A stretch of 64,000 nt of DNA, from positions 869,328-933,327 of the forward strand of contig UESW01004079.1 of NCBI GenBank assembly GCA_900491605.1, in the 5' to 3' direction. The position numbers were made by a program, and so were the translations under genes. Below are positions 35,356 through 47,447 of this stretch, in pieces (within the stretch, counting starts at the first letter, position 1; each line of letters begins with the position of its first letter). Below the pieces are notes generated by a model. The model had not been told where the DNA came from. It made no database searches and saw nothing but the letters and a program-made list of their open reading frames with translations. The DNA is from Calamus simplicifolius (taxonomy: Eukaryota; Streptophyta; Magnoliopsida; Arecales; Arecaceae).

Positions 35356-37590
35356 TTAGGTTATGACCCTAGGGACACGGACATATTGACATGATAACGG
35401 TTATGACCCTAGGGACACAGACATATTGACATGATAACACATAGAGAACATATTTTGATGACATTATATTTAGGGAAACCTGACACTTTAGCTTAGATGA
35501 TATTGAGACAATTATGACTTTCAAGGAATTTCAGGAATTATGCTTTGGAAGCTTGAAATTTAAAGTTTATCAAGATATTAATTGAATTACAAATTTGATA
35601 GGAATTAAGAATGAACCATCGCAAGCCAATGATATTATGTGGGCTCCCTGGCTGGTAGCCTTGATCAGTGGGGAGGTCAAGGGGCTTCTAGAGGTTTTAG
35701 TTTCATCAAACTTGTTGGAAATGATTCGTAGACCTTTAAATAATATGGGAGATGAAATTTTAATTGGATATGCAATAAAAGATAGATGAATATATAGAAT
35801 AAACATAATAGTGGAAAATTACAATTGATGACTAATATGACTAAGATATCATCATTATGTTCATATTGCAATTGAGTTGATATGTGGATTTGGAGTTAGT
35901 AAATCTAAATTTGAATGTGGATGTATAAAATAAATTTTTATTTATAGAACTTGCATTGTTGATATTATGAGATAAGATTATGAGCTAATCTGCTGGTTAT
36001 AGGGATGATTAATATTGATGATATTTTGAGAATGAAATAGTTAACTACATATTTTTGATCAATTGCAATTGAGTACTTCTGAATTTGAGTCTGGATGGAT
36101 AAGTATATATAGTGAATTTTACTAAGAAAAATTTTATTATGGATATTGCATGTTCAAAACTGATTGTTAATTTGCTAGATGTGGAGATGGTTGATATTGA
36201 TGCTAATGAAATAGTTGATTGCATATTATATCTTGATGGACCATTTAGGAAGAATATAAAATTTTAAATTCTGAGATAATTACTGTTTAGTTTTTGAGAG
36301 CAGTACACTCTATTAATCTTTAGAACTGATTTTGGCTATAAATGATCAAATATTTTGATGGTAGAAAGTGAAAGATTTTAGCAATAACGAGAATAAGATA
36401 AACTCCACTGATAAAGAATTTCATGAAAATTTTCATTTGTTAATAGATTTCTAAATCAAGATATCTATTCATTAAATTATTGTGCATACTCATTGTACTT
36501 TTCTTCATAGTTCCTGAGGAGATATCTTTCTCTAGGATGGATAAATTATCAATCAGCCGTAAGTGACATGAATCTTTTCTAGGAAAAAGAAGGGAGATGA
36601 TTTTATTTTGACTATTGCTAGTTATGGATTATGGTTAAGGGTACATCTATTATCACTTTCAAGTCATAGAGAGATTACTATAATTTTCAATTATGTCTTT
36701 CGGATGGTAAGTGCATTTTCAATCTTTATTGACCTTATATGTCTTGTATCCATTTGAGCTAGATAAGTGAAGTCACTTTGAGATATTTGAAGGGTTTAAA
36801 TTAGTTGGTCATGTTATGGCATGGGACATTGCATAATCTATAGATGATTTTGATAATCATTGGTAACGAAATAACGATTCAAGAATTTGAATCATTTAAA
36901 TTGCATTATTTATTGAGGATATACTGACCTATTCAAAGAAATTGATTGGTTGTAGTGGTATTATTGATAAATTAATTATACCAGTGATTAATGATGGCAA
37001 TATTATTCAAAGAAATTAAATTTGTTAATTATGATAATTATGAAAGATATCCTAAATTAGTTGATTATGATAATTATGAAAGATATCCTAATTAATTGCA
37101 TAATGTTCATTGATGTTAGCTTGAAGTATTCAAGAGTGAAACCTAGTATGTTATGATGATTGAAATAAGTGTCGTAATGCTTAATGGCACATTCAACTAT
37201 TTATGAGTTGAGAGAGCATTGGAAGAAAACTATCTTATATTTAATTCAAAAGAACTTGGAACTGTCTTATCGAGGAATTAACAGTAATTGATATGGTTAT
37301 TAACCTTAAGAATGGATGACATAATACATGTGATGGACTCTATGATATTTATGATGATTGTGTTGTGAGAAGTTAAGGTATTAAAAAAAAAAAAAGGGAT
37401 GACAGGGAAGAAATACTTCTTAAGGAATTCAATTTTATTTGGTAGAAAGATCAAATTAATTTTAAAAGTTGGACATGTCATTTGGGTACTTGGAAATGAA
37501 ATAAAAGTTTGCTAGTGAGTATCTTTAATAATACAAAATTTGTGGACATTTAATTTCGAGGATGAAATTTAAGTGGGTTAAATGTTAATA
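35356..37590 (+). other. Interior of element E, unrecognisable
   Basis: AT-rich, stop-filled DNA with a direct repeat of ggttatgaccctagggacac (35360-35420) and of a segment near 37030-37095. Presumably former gag-pol, but I can identify no domain. Confidence 0.5.
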
Positions 37591-37599
37591 TTTGTTTTT

Positions 37600-38390
37600 G
37601 GTTTAATGGTAAACTGCGTAAATTGAGTCTGAACCCATTTGTCTCACTCTCTTAATTCGATGATGCCTTCATAAAGCTTTATGGATTAAGCTAAATTTCT
37701 ATCCAGCCTCCCACCCTCAAATAGATGGACAATTTGCAGGAACCAATTAGATTTGAGGATATACTACGAGCATGTGTGATGGATTTAGAAAGTGCTTGGT
37801 ATAGCTTCTTACCCTTAGTGAAATTGCTTATTTATTGATTACCAAGCCAACATTCAAATGGATTCATTTAAGTTGTCTATGATATAAGGTATAGATCCCC
37901 TTTTTATTGAAATAATATGAGGGAGACAATTTTGGTTACTGAGCTGGTTTAACAACTATGAAAAGTATCATTAATTAAAGCAGATTCATGTAGCTCAGAG
38001 TTAATAGAAAAGTTATGTTGATGTTAAAAAGAAAGATTTGAAATTTCATGTTGAAAATCATTTGGAAGTCTTACTAACCAATTATGTAATGAGATTTGTG
38101 TTTAGAGGTAAATTGAGTCCACAATAAATTGGGCCATTTGAGATTTTGATCAAAATAAAGGAGGTAACTTATAACTTAGCACTGTCTTCATTACTCTTTG
38201 GGTGTTCAATGTGTTTCATACCTTTATGGCTGAGAAGGTATATTTCAAACCCCATTATGTGTTAGAACTTGAACTGATTTAGTTTAAGAAAGAATTGACC
38301 TATGAAGATCATTTTGTGCACATGGTGGACTGCAAGGATCAGATTCTGAGGCTACATAGGAGCTTGAGGAAGAAATTAATTGTATCCACA
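37600..38390 (+). pseudogene. Integrase C-terminal remnant of element E
   Basis: Fragments in several frames match the chromovirus integrase end: 'QPPTLK.MDNLQ' near 37707 (HPQTDGQSE region), 'LRACVMDLE..W' near 37767, 'KKDLKFHV' near 38028 and 'GKLSPQ.IGPFEILIKI' near 38108, with stops between. A closing DLTYEDHFVHMVDCKDQILR-like segment lies near 38298. Heavily decayed. Confidence 0.65.
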
Positions 38391-38470
38391 ATTAATTGAA
38401 GGTAAATTATCTATTTAAGATTGTTGACTTTTGAGATTTATAGTATACCAATTTCGAGGCCGAAATTTTT

Positions 38471-38485
38471 ATAAGGAGGGGAAAA
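38471..38485 (+). other. Polypurine tract of element E
   Basis: ataaggaggggaaaa abuts the right LTR start. Confidence 0.75.
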
Positions 38486-40794
38486 TGTAGTACCCGGTTC
38501 AAACGAATCAAAATTGGTTCAGATGAACCAGGCTTGGTTCAGATGAACCAAGCTCTTGTCTATTGGGTTCCCCGGACTGACGCTTCGCTCCAGATGAAGC
38601 GCATAGTCTTCCGGGAAACCCCGATCCAAGGCGCTGTGCAGGTGAATAAATAGGGAGGAGAAGGACTTCTTCCTTCACGCTGGCGCTTCATCCATCAGGT
38701 AATTCCCTGGCTTCTAGAGAGAGAGAGAGAGACAGCATGTGTGAGAGAGAGAGAGACAGCGTGAGAGAGAGAGAGACAGAGAGACAGAGAGCGCGGGAGG
38801 CAGTGAGAGGACCGGCCTGACGAACCTTGGTTCAGGCCCGGCGGCATGCTCGCCGCCGCGCCGGGCCTGAGCCTTGGCCGGCGACCCCGCCGGCGCCGGG
38901 GGAGGCATCCGGCGGGGTGGTGGTGGAGAGAGAGAAGAGAGAGAGGGCCAATTGGCCCTCCTCTCGCGCGGTGGCGCTGGTTGGTTCGGGCCCGGCGGCA
39001 TGCTCGCCGCCTCGCCGGGCCCGAGCTTTGGCCTGTCGCCTCCACTGGCACCGGGCGTGCGTCCGGTGGAGGTCCGGCCGGCCAAGGTGGCCGGCCGTGC
39101 CGCCGGCACAGCATCATGCCGCGCGGTAGAGTGGAAGAAGATGAGACAAATTGAGGGAGAGAGAGGAGGTTTGGCGGCCGGCCGCTGCGGCGGCCGATTC
39201 TGGCCTGGCCACCGGTGGTCGGGCCGCCCTCAATTTGGCCGGCGGCGGCCCCGGCCGTCGGCCATGTTCCCGTCCCTGTTCGGTGAAACAGGGGATCGGG
39301 TGGAATAGGTTGAACCGGGCCGGCTGGGCCGGCCGGTTCAGGGCCTTTTGGGCCGTGCAGCGAGCTGAGTTTGGGCTAGTTTTTGGGCCCTGTAACGGAC
39401 CGGGATTAGCAAATATTTATATGACTAGAATCTGATGAATTCTAGTTTCTTGGGGTATTTTTACTTCCCCATTTGGGTATGTATAGTGGGAGATATTCGA
39501 GCCCAAAGTAGGGCCCGTGAACTAGTCTGGTAAAAAATTCTAAGGGTCATTTTAATATTCGTATTCTAATAAATTAATTGTGTAAATGATCCTGTAGGTG
39601 CTCAGACATCTGACTAGCTTATTTATACCGGTTGGATTACGTACTGAGGTAAGTAAGCCAGTTATCAGTATTTTATAAATTATTCATTATATGAATGTTT
39701 AAATTGTGAATTGTGACATGAAGAATTGTTATTGGCTAAATTGAAGGTAAATGAATATTATGATTACATGGCTGTTTATGTGCTATGATTTCATATGTGG
39801 ATGCTATGCATGAGAGATGTAGTTATTATGATATTGATGTGATTTATTACATGCAATTGTTTAGTAAGTATAATCCACTGTTTATGCAATATAGAGTTGT
39901 TATTGATATGATGAGTGCATGTGATGTGAGGTACTGTTATGTGTCGTCGCGGTTCTCCTTTATCATGTCATACCACACACGTCTAGAGGACGTGTTCTGC
40001 TTGTTTATGCCACACACATCTAGAGGATGTGTTCTGCTTGTTTATGCCACCTACACGTCTAGAGGACGTGTTCTGCTTGTTTATGCCATCACACGTCTAG
40101 AGGACGTGTTCTGTTTGGGTTCGAGATGGCTTCACGCATCTAGAGGATGTGTTCTGAGTTCTATGAGGTGGCATCACACATCTAGAGGATGTGTTCTGCT
40201 TGGTTCGAGGTGGCATCACACATATAGAGTATGTGTTTTGATGGATTTTGACATGGCGTGACCCTGGTATCTGGACCCTTTCAGTAGGGGGATGCCTGTT
40301 GGTACACTATTGAGATATTGCAGGGCCGTGGGTCACATTTACAGTTACCATTGAGAGTATAAACAGTGGGTTTACTTACATTGCATGTTTGAGTACTTGT
40401 GGAATGTTTAAGCATGCAGATCATTTATGTGCTTATTGATTGCTATGCTATGATTTACTGTATAACGTGACTTACTTACTGAGTGTAAGCTCACAAAAAT
40501 CTTACAATGTTTTTGTCAGAGCCACGAGGTTGATGATGGATGGTTGGGGTGATGGATCTTCTATTAAATAAAACAAGACCATTATTTTGTTGTAACCGCA
40601 GTATTACATGTGTAGGGCTTGATGCCCAGACTTTATTATTATGGTGTGTAAGGGTGTTAGCCCAAAACTTTTAGTATTGTATTTGACTTGGTTTTATATA
40701 TAATGGTGTTATATGTTTAAAATTTTATGACGCCTTGCGTGCCCGGCACGGCGGGTTGTCACCCTTGCCCGATATTTGGGCCTGGGGCGTGACA
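38486..40794 (+). repeat. 3' LTR of element E
   Basis: 2309 bp copy of 33032-35336 with the same GC-rich block (38715-39320) and minisatellite (39972-40241). Confidence 0.93.
39972..40241 (+). repeat. Hairpin minisatellite (right LTR of E)
   Basis: Seven units as in the left LTR. Here the first unit is perfectly paired (ACACGTC/GACGTGT), whereas the left-LTR copy has one mismatch. Confidence 0.9.
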
Positions 40795-40799
40795 ACGTG

Positions 40800-41009
40800 T
40801 TTTGAATATCCAGTAATTCTTTACATCTGTACATAGACTACAGTATACATTGTATCGAGTTTGAGTTTAAGATTATTCTTGGACACCTCTAAATATGTTT
40901 TCTTTGAGAAAAATGCCTAGTATTATAAATTTTTAAATATAAGAAAATTTTTTTGTACATAAAAGGATATCTACATCGAGTGCAATGATTCGTTCACGCA
41001 TGGGCCTAC
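40800..41009. other. Host DNA between elements E and B
   Basis: About 210 bases of AT-rich sequence separate the two target duplications. No gene. Confidence 0.6.
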
Positions 41010-41014
41010 ACATT
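41010..41014 (+). repeat. 5-bp target site duplication of element B
   Basis: acatt before TGTTGG, repeated at 55708-55712. Confidence 0.92.
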
Positions 41015-42151
41015 TGTTGGGGGGTAAAATCATATTGCATTAATATCCGTGCGAGGCGGCTAAGGCCGACCCCCTCCGGGCTTCCATAGCTCGGCTCCCT
41101 CCGGGCTTCCCTAGCTCGGCCCTTCCGGGCTTCCGTAGCTCGGCCCTTCTGGGCTTCCGTAGCTCGGCCCTCCCGGGCTTCCGTAGCTCGGCCCTTCCGG
41201 GCTTCCATAGCTCGGCCCTTCCGGGCTTCCATAGCTCGGCTCCTTCCGGGCTTCCATAGCTCGGCCCTCCCGGGCTTCCATAGCTCGGCCCTCCCGGGCT
41301 TCCATAGCTCGGCCCTTCCGGGCTTCCCTAGCTCGGCCCTTCCGGGCTTCCCTAGCTCGGCCCTCCTGGGCTTCCGTAGCTCGGCTCCTCTCGGGCTTCC
41401 GTAGCTCGGTCCTTCCGGGCTTCCCTAGCTCGGCCCTCCCGGGCTTCCATAGCTCGGCTCCTTCCTGGGCTCTCGCAGCTCGCTTCCCCCCGAGTCACCA
41501 TAGCCTGGCTACGTCAAATGATCCACAATCCAATACCCACCTCCGCGGAACCTGACGCGGGAGAGCCCAGGTTCACCATAACGACATCCTAGACAAGGAA
41601 TCATGTCGAAACGTGGCCTAGGACCTATCATAACCCCCAGGCCTACTCAGCCAGATCTCAGTCATCAAGAAGCTCTCCTGGCCGTCAATCCCCTAACAAA
41701 TAGGATACGGATTTCAACGGCCCCACAACGGCCTGATTCTATCCACCTCCGTATCCTAACAACCTCTGAACCTTCCAGAAGATGCTCAAGACACAGGTGA
41801 TAGCCTATAACTACCACACTGGTAGATTCCCTCAGGTACACATACGCACGTGCTCTCTTGGACGCACACTCATACGTGCGCTCTCACTCTCCTGCCCTCA
41901 CGCCGGCAGCTCGTCGGTGCTCTTGCCTTCCAGAGCTCCCGATTGGCCGTCCCCGGAGAGGCCTCCCGGAGAGATCCACCTCCCCATTATCTGGTTGATC
42001 GCCGATTTCTTCTCCACTGACTTGAGCGTCGGAGGGTCTTCCGCGGAGGGCCACCCCAACGCCTCTCGCGCGAGGACTTTTTGTGCAGGTCCGCCCCCTC
42101 TCCCTGGAGATCGACCGCGCCCGAGTCGGAGGACGGATCCCGGCGGCAACA
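41015..42151 (+). repeat. 5' LTR of element B
   Basis: TGTTGGGGGG start, CGGCAACA end, 1137 bp. It includes a 24-bp tandem array (41067-41490) and the cttgagcgtcggagggt motif (42022-42038) shared with element C. Confidence 0.93.
41067..41490 (+). repeat. 24-bp tandem repeat in B 5' LTR, about 18 copies
   Basis: Unit tccgggcttccatagctcgg plus ccct. AGCT and GGGC/GCCC self-complementary pieces recur. Copy number differs from the right LTR (about 15 copies), as expected for slippage. Confidence 0.9.
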
Positions 42152-42152
42152 G

Positions 42153-42171
42153 ATTGGCGCTAGAGGAAGGG
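42153..42171 (+). other. Primer binding site region of element B
   Basis: attggcgctagaggaaggg starts just inside the LTR. Not the initiator-Met type; tRNA not assigned. Confidence 0.5.
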
Positions 42172-42236
42172 CCTCAAGTCCCATTAAAACTTGAAAAGAG
42201 GAGATAAGGATCTAAATCCGGAGCAGAACCTCTTTA

Positions 42237-43434
42237 ATGGCCAACCGGAGAAGAGCAACCTCGGAAGCCCAAGATCAGGTCGCTTCCCAGAGGCCTGATC
42301 CGATGAGCAGTGTAGCGCCGCAACCACCACCAGTCGAAACCCCGTCACCGCCTGCCATCCCGGTGACCCAGGACCAGTTTGCTTCGCTGGTCCAACAAGT
42401 CCAGTCCCTTACCCACTTGGTTCAAGAGCGCCTTGTAGCTCCTCCTGCTTCGCACCTTCAGAAGGAGGCGGCGATTCCTTCTTCGCCGGCAGCCTCCTCC
42501 TCTGATCCGCACGAATCCGCGGATCCCCCACATCGGCCCAGAGGGGACAAACCAGTCCCACGAGGCGGTTATGATAGAGATCCTCCCAGATCTCGGCGAG
42601 CCCGATCCCTCTCCCGGTGACATCTCACCATGATTCAACACCATCCTGCGATTCTCACGCCCGGCTCCTCCTCTGACTGGTGAAGAGGAGATCCGTCGTC
42701 AGATCCAGAAGATGCGTCAGGAGCTGGACGCCGCCAAGCAGGCCCATCCGCCCCAGCCCAAAGCGGAGCAGGGCATCCCTTTCTCTAAGAGGATCATGGA
42801 GGAAGTGATTCCCTCCCATGTCAAGCTACCAGCCGTCGAACCCTACCACGGCTCCACTGACCCGGACGACCATCTCAGCAGCTTCCGGTCGATTATGATG
42901 TTCCACGGAGCATCTGATGCGGTCCTCTGCCGCCTTCCCCTCCACCCTCAGAGGATCCGCCCGAACCTGGTTCAACGCTTTGAAGCCAGGTTCTATCGAT
43001 TCATTCGACGAGCTGAGCCGCCTTTTTATTGGCCAGTTCGTCAGCAGCAGCCGCCACCGACGAAGATCTGACTCCCTCTCCGAAGTCAAGCAGAGAGAGG
43101 GGGAGTCCTTGAGGAATTACCTTGGCCGTTTTAACAAGGCCATGTTAGAGGTGGACCACCTTAATCATGAGGTGGCTATGTCCGCCCTAGCCGGGAGAGT
43201 CTCGAAGGAGAGCGACTTCTACCTGGCAATGAAGGTCAGCTACCCCCCATGTCTCTCTGATATGATGGCCCTTGCGGACAAGTACGCTAGGGTCGAGGAA
43301 TCGCGGAGAGTCGCCCGCGCTGAGCAAGCAAAGAAGAAGGAGCCTAAAGTCCCCGACAGGCACCGCCCCGCCCGGCGACCAAGTCCGCCTCGCCGCCAAA
43401 GAGTCCCTCCGCTGCCGCCAAGGAATCGCTCCCA
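42237..43434 (+). pseudogene. Element B gag
   Basis: The ATG at 42237 begins a Pro/Gln-rich N-terminus (MANRRRATSEAQDQ). Frame changes near 42610 and 42930 lead into the retrotransposon gag domain (LRGSARTWFNALKPGSI, FDELSRLFIGQF, VKQREGESLRNYL) at about 42940-43310. A basic C-terminal stretch follows (KKKEPKVPDRHR). The frame then runs into LTR-derived DNA at 43435, so the zinc knuckle and protease are lost. Confidence 0.8.
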
Positions 43435-43614
43435 GAGAGGCCTCCCGGAGAGATCCACCTTCCCATTATCTTGATCGCCGATTTCTTCTCCATTGACTTG
43501 AGCGTCAAAGGGTCTTCCGCGGAGGGCCACCCCCAACGCCTCTCGCGCGAGGACTTTTTGTGCAGGTCCGCCCCCTCTCCCTGGAGATCGACCGCACCCA
43601 AGTCGGAGGACGGA
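43435..43614 (+). repeat. Internal LTR fragment inside element B
   Basis: 180 bp nearly identical to the LTR 3' part (about 41956-42138), including cttgagcgtc, the ctcgcgcgaggact stretch and tgcaggtccgccccctctcc, ending abruptly at ggacgga. Confidence 0.92.
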
Positions 43615-43711
43615 CCAAAAGGCATAACGCGGTAACAGTAAGTACCTCGGTCGGTTATGAAGGCGGTCTTTTCTTTATCTTCAGGGGCCATTCGGATCTG
43701 ATTGTAGCCGG
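43615..43711 (-). pseudogene. Inverted RT fragment in element B
   Basis: The minus strand reads the RT motif NQIRMAPEDKEKTAFI then YCYRVMPFG, exactly the part that should lie on + upstream of the remaining RT. It sits between the LTR fragment and the sense RT. Confidence 0.9.
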
Positions 43712-46275
43712 AATATGGAGGTGTACGTGGACGACATGCTGGTTAAAAGCAAGGAGGCTTCACGACATGTTGAGGACCTCGCGGAGAGCTTCACCACGCT
43801 GCGCAAGTACGGGATGAGACTCAACCCGACCAAATGTGCCTTCGGTGTCAACTCGGGGAAGTTTCTCGGCTTCATGGTCTCCCAGCGAGGTATCGAAGCC
43901 AACCCCCAGAAGATTCAAGCTCTCCAACAAATGGCGCCCCCGGCATCTGTCAAAGAGGTCCAGCGCCTAACCGGGAGAATAGCGGCCCTAAACCGCTTCG
44001 TGGCGCGGTCGGCCGAGAGATGCCTCCCCTTCTTCAAAACTCTCCGATCGGCTAAAAACTTCCAGTGGACTCCCGAATGCCAAAGGTCATTTCAAGATCT
44101 CAAGAAGTACCTCGGCTCGCCCCCGCTCCTCAGCAGTCCGACCCCAGGAGAGACCCTATTCTTGTACCTGGCTGTTTCGGAAGGTGCAGTCTGCTCGGTG
44201 CTGATCAAGGAAGAAGGCAAAGTCCAAAAGCCGATCTACTATGTCAGCAGGCTGCTCCGCGATGCGGAGACAGGTACAGCAGAATTGAAAAGATGGTGCT
44301 GGCCTTAATCACCTCAGTTCGAAAGCTGCGGCCATACTTCCAAGCACATTCCGTGACGGTCCTGACCGACCAACCCATCAAGGCGGTGGTCCACCGTCCC
44401 GAGACATCGGGGAGAATGACCAAATGGGCCGTCGAGCTAAGTGAGCATGACATACATTTCCAGCCTCGCCCAGCCATCAAGGCCCAGTGCTAGCCGACTT
44501 CCTCCTCGAGTGTACCATCCCGGAGGACGGTTCTACCCCAGACTCCCCCGAAGAACCAAAAGCTGGAGCCCGGTGGCTCCTCCATGTCGACGGGTCATCT
44601 AATGCCCATCGCTCCGGTGCGGGTCTGGTTCTTACCAGTCCGGAGGGATACCTTCGAATATGGCATCCGATTCTCCTTCCCGGCCTCCAACAACGAAGCC
44701 GAGTACGAAGCCCTGTTAGCCGGTCTCCGAATCGCCCGCAATCTGAAGGTGGAAAAGCTTAATGCCTTCACCGACTCTCAGCTGGTAGCCGGCCATGTAC
44801 GGGAGAGTTTGAAGCCGGGAGCCGAACATGATTCGATATCTCCAGGAGGTACGGAACCTGCTTCCCCATTTTGCCGAATTTGAAATTATTCAGATTCCCA
44901 GATCCGAGAACGCCCGCGCCGACCTACTCTCCCGATTGGCGACCGCGGAAACAATGGATGCCGAGCAAAAGTTCCACTTGGAGACTCTGGAAAGGCCCAG
45001 CATCGCGGAAGCCGACCGAATAATGCAAGTTGAGGCCGAACCATCCTGGTTCGACCCTATCCTCAAATACCTCAAAGAAGGATCGCTTCCGTCCGACCGA
45101 GAGAGGCTAGAAAGCTGAAGCTGCAGGCCACTCATTACGTGTTGATTGACAACCAGCTTTACAAACGGTCTTTTTCCATGCCGCTGCTCAGATGCCTTCG
45201 CCCGTCCGAAGCAGATTATGCTCTGCGCGAGGTACATGAAGGGATTTGCGGCAACCATCTGGGAAGCCGGTCCCTATGCCACAAAGTGCTACGACAAGGC
45301 TACTACTGGCCGACCATGCAAAAAGACGCAGACGACCTAGTCCGAGCCTGCGACCCCTGCCAGAGGCATTCAAGCATCCAAAGGCTCCCTTCCGCCAAGC
45401 TAGTTTCCATATCCTCCGCTTGGCCCTTGCCAAATGGGGGATGGACATCCTCGGCCCATTCCCGCTTGCCACAGGACAGCGGAAATTTCTATTTGTCGCC
45501 ATCGACTACTTCACCAAATGGGTCGAAGCGGAAGCAGTTGCACAAATTACCGAGGCACGGGCCAGAGATTTTGTTTGGAGGTCCATCATCTGCCGATTCG
45601 GCCTCCCGCATACCATAATCACCGACAACGGCAAGCAGTTGACAACTCTAAATTCCGCCAGTTCTGTGAGGAGCATGGAATCCGTCACCACCTCACTTCG
45701 TCGGGCACCCACAAGCCAACGGAGCGGCCGAGGTGACCAACAGGACCCTCCTTCAGGGAATCAAAGCTCGCCTCTCCAGAGCCCAAGGCAGGTGGGCGGA
45801 GGAGCTGCACCATGTCTTATGGGCCTACCGCACAACCCCAAGAATCCCGACAGGCGAAACCCCATTCCGAATGGCTTTCGGTACAGAGGCCGTTATCCCT
45901 GTGGAAGTCGGCCTCCCATCATTGCGGGTGGAAAGCTACTCAGAGGAAGCTAGCAACGAACAGCTCCGCACCAACCTCGACTTGGTGGAGGAAATTAGAG
46001 AGAAGGCCCGGATCAGAATGGCTGCTTATCAACAAAGGGTGGCCCGTTACCATGCTTCCAGAGTCAAAGGGAAGGCCTTCCTACCCGGCGACCTTGTCCT
46101 CCGAAAGGCCTCTGTTTCCAAACCGCTGGAACAAGGAAAGCTGGCGCCAAACTGGGAGGGCCCGTACCAAGTAGCGGAGATCATCGGACCGGGAACCTAC
46201 AAGCTACAAGATCTGGATGGGAAATCCATTCCCCGGACGTGGAATTCGGACAATCTCCGAAAATATTATCAATAG
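43712..46275 (+). pseudogene. Element B pol: RT (from YVDD), RNase H, integrase
   Basis: Sense RT starts at NMEVYVDDML (YVDD 43724-43735) and runs through its connection. RNase H (about 44560-44860) retains HVDGSS, NNEAEYEAL and FTDSQL. The integrase finger has H..H and CDPCQRH (about 45230-45370). The core Asp-Asp-Glu sit in GMDILGPF (near 45435), TDNGKQ (near 45621) and NGAAEVTNRT (near 45725). The C-terminus has APNWEGPYQV and ends NSDNLRKYYQ with a stop at 46273. Catalytic residues are conserved, but frames shift near 44280, 44480, 44660, 44820, 45115, 45420 and 45660. These may be real decay or base-calling indels. Confidence 0.85.
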
Positions 46276-46431
46276 GGTACGTCCTCTCCAAATTTATTTT
46301 CATATGCCCCATTATATCTTCCTATTTTTCCTCAATGCAAATCATTATGCACTACATCACCAAAATTGCAAAAAGAAACAGATGCTGCTTACCAATCCTC
46401 GGCACGACCGAGCTCCTTGTCTGGACAGGAT

Positions 46432-47447
46432 TTCTTCGAACCTTGGCAGGGCCAAGTAAAATATTCTCCGAACCTCAGCTGGCCGAGCAACAAATTCTCC
46501 GAACCTTGGCAGGGCCAAGTAAAATTCTCCGAACCTCGGCTGGGCCGAGCACAAATTCTCGAACCTTGGCAGGGCCAAGTAAATATTCTCCGAACCTCGG
46601 CTGGGCCGAGCAACAAATTCTCCGAACCTTGGCAGGGCCAAGTAAAATATTCTCCGAACCTCGGCTGGGCCGAGCAACAAATTCTCCGAACCTTGGCAGG
46701 GCCAAGTAAAATATTCTCCGAACCTCGGCTGGGCCGAGCAACAAATTCTCCGAACCTTGGCAGGGCCAAGTAAAATATTCTCCGAACCTCGGCTGGGCCG
46801 AGCAACAAATTCTCCGAACCTTGGCAGGGCCAAGTAAAATATTCTCCGAACCTCGGCTGGGCCGAGCAACAAATTCTCCGAACCTTGGCAGGGCCAAGTA
46901 AAATATTCTCCGAACCTCGGCTGGGCCGAGCAAATTCTCCGAACCTTGGCAGGGCCAAGTAAAATATTCTCCGAACCTCGGCTGGGCCGAGCAACAAATT
47001 CTCCGAACCTTGGCAGGGCCAAGTAAAATATTCTCCGAACCTCGGCTGGGCCGAGCAACAAATTCTCCGAACCTTGGCAGGGCCAAGTAAAATATTCTCC
47101 GAACCTCGGCTGGGCCGAGCGACAAATTCTCCGAACCTTGGCAGGGCCAAGTAAAATATTCTCCGAACCTCGGCTGGGCCGAGCAACAAATTCTCCGAAC
47201 CTTAGCAGGGCCAAGTAAAATATTCTTCGAACCTCGGCTGGGCCGAGCAACAAATTCTCCGAACCTTGGCAGGGCCAAGTAAAATATTCTCCGAACCTCG
47301 GCTGGGCCGAGCAACAAATTCTCCGAACCTTGGCAGGGCCAAGTAAAATATTCTCCGAACCTCGGCTGGGCCGAGCGATGAATTCTCCGAACCTTGGCAG
47401 GGCCAAGTAAAATGTTCTCGAACCTCAGCAAGGCTGAGTAAAAATTT
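46432..47447 (+). repeat. Tandem array of about 16 units of 63-64 bp with paired hairpins (element B)
   Basis: The unit contains CTTGGC-AGG-GCCAAG, then taaaatattctccgaac, then CTCGGC-TGG-GCCGAG, then caacaaattctccgaac. The two half-units differ by T/A versus C/G at paired stem positions. Copies are nearly identical. Long frames through it on either strand (up to 349 codons) are repeat translations. Confidence 0.92.

Larger units (their letters stand above)
33032..40794 (+). mobile_element. Element E: Tekay/Del-like Ty3/gypsy element with 2.3-kb LTRs, decayed interior
   Basis: LTRs 33032-35336 and 38486-40794 share TGTAGTACCCGG starts and GGCGTGACA ends, and are flanked by acgtg. A TGGTATCAGAGC site follows the left LTR and a purine tract precedes the right LTR. 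The interior is only 3.1 kb, and of its coding content only a stop-ridden integrase C-terminal remnant can be recognised. The long LTR plus initiator-Met PBS fits the Tekay/Del chromovirus group. It is non-autonomous. Confidence 0.92.

Noticed and set aside
40933..41305. Frames rich in EARKGRA-type repeats (also 54470-55005)
   Set aside because: Translation of the 24-bp LTR array of element B.
41782..42207. 141-codon frame running out of the B 5' LTR
   Set aside because: Covers LTR end, PBS and leader. Duplicated in part at 55473, so it is LTR sequence.
46357..47431. Long minus-strand frames (up to 349 codons) with a repeated GPAKVRRIC-type peptide
   Set aside because: They are translations of the 63-64 bp hairpin repeat in element B. 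All frames are open because the unit lacks stops.
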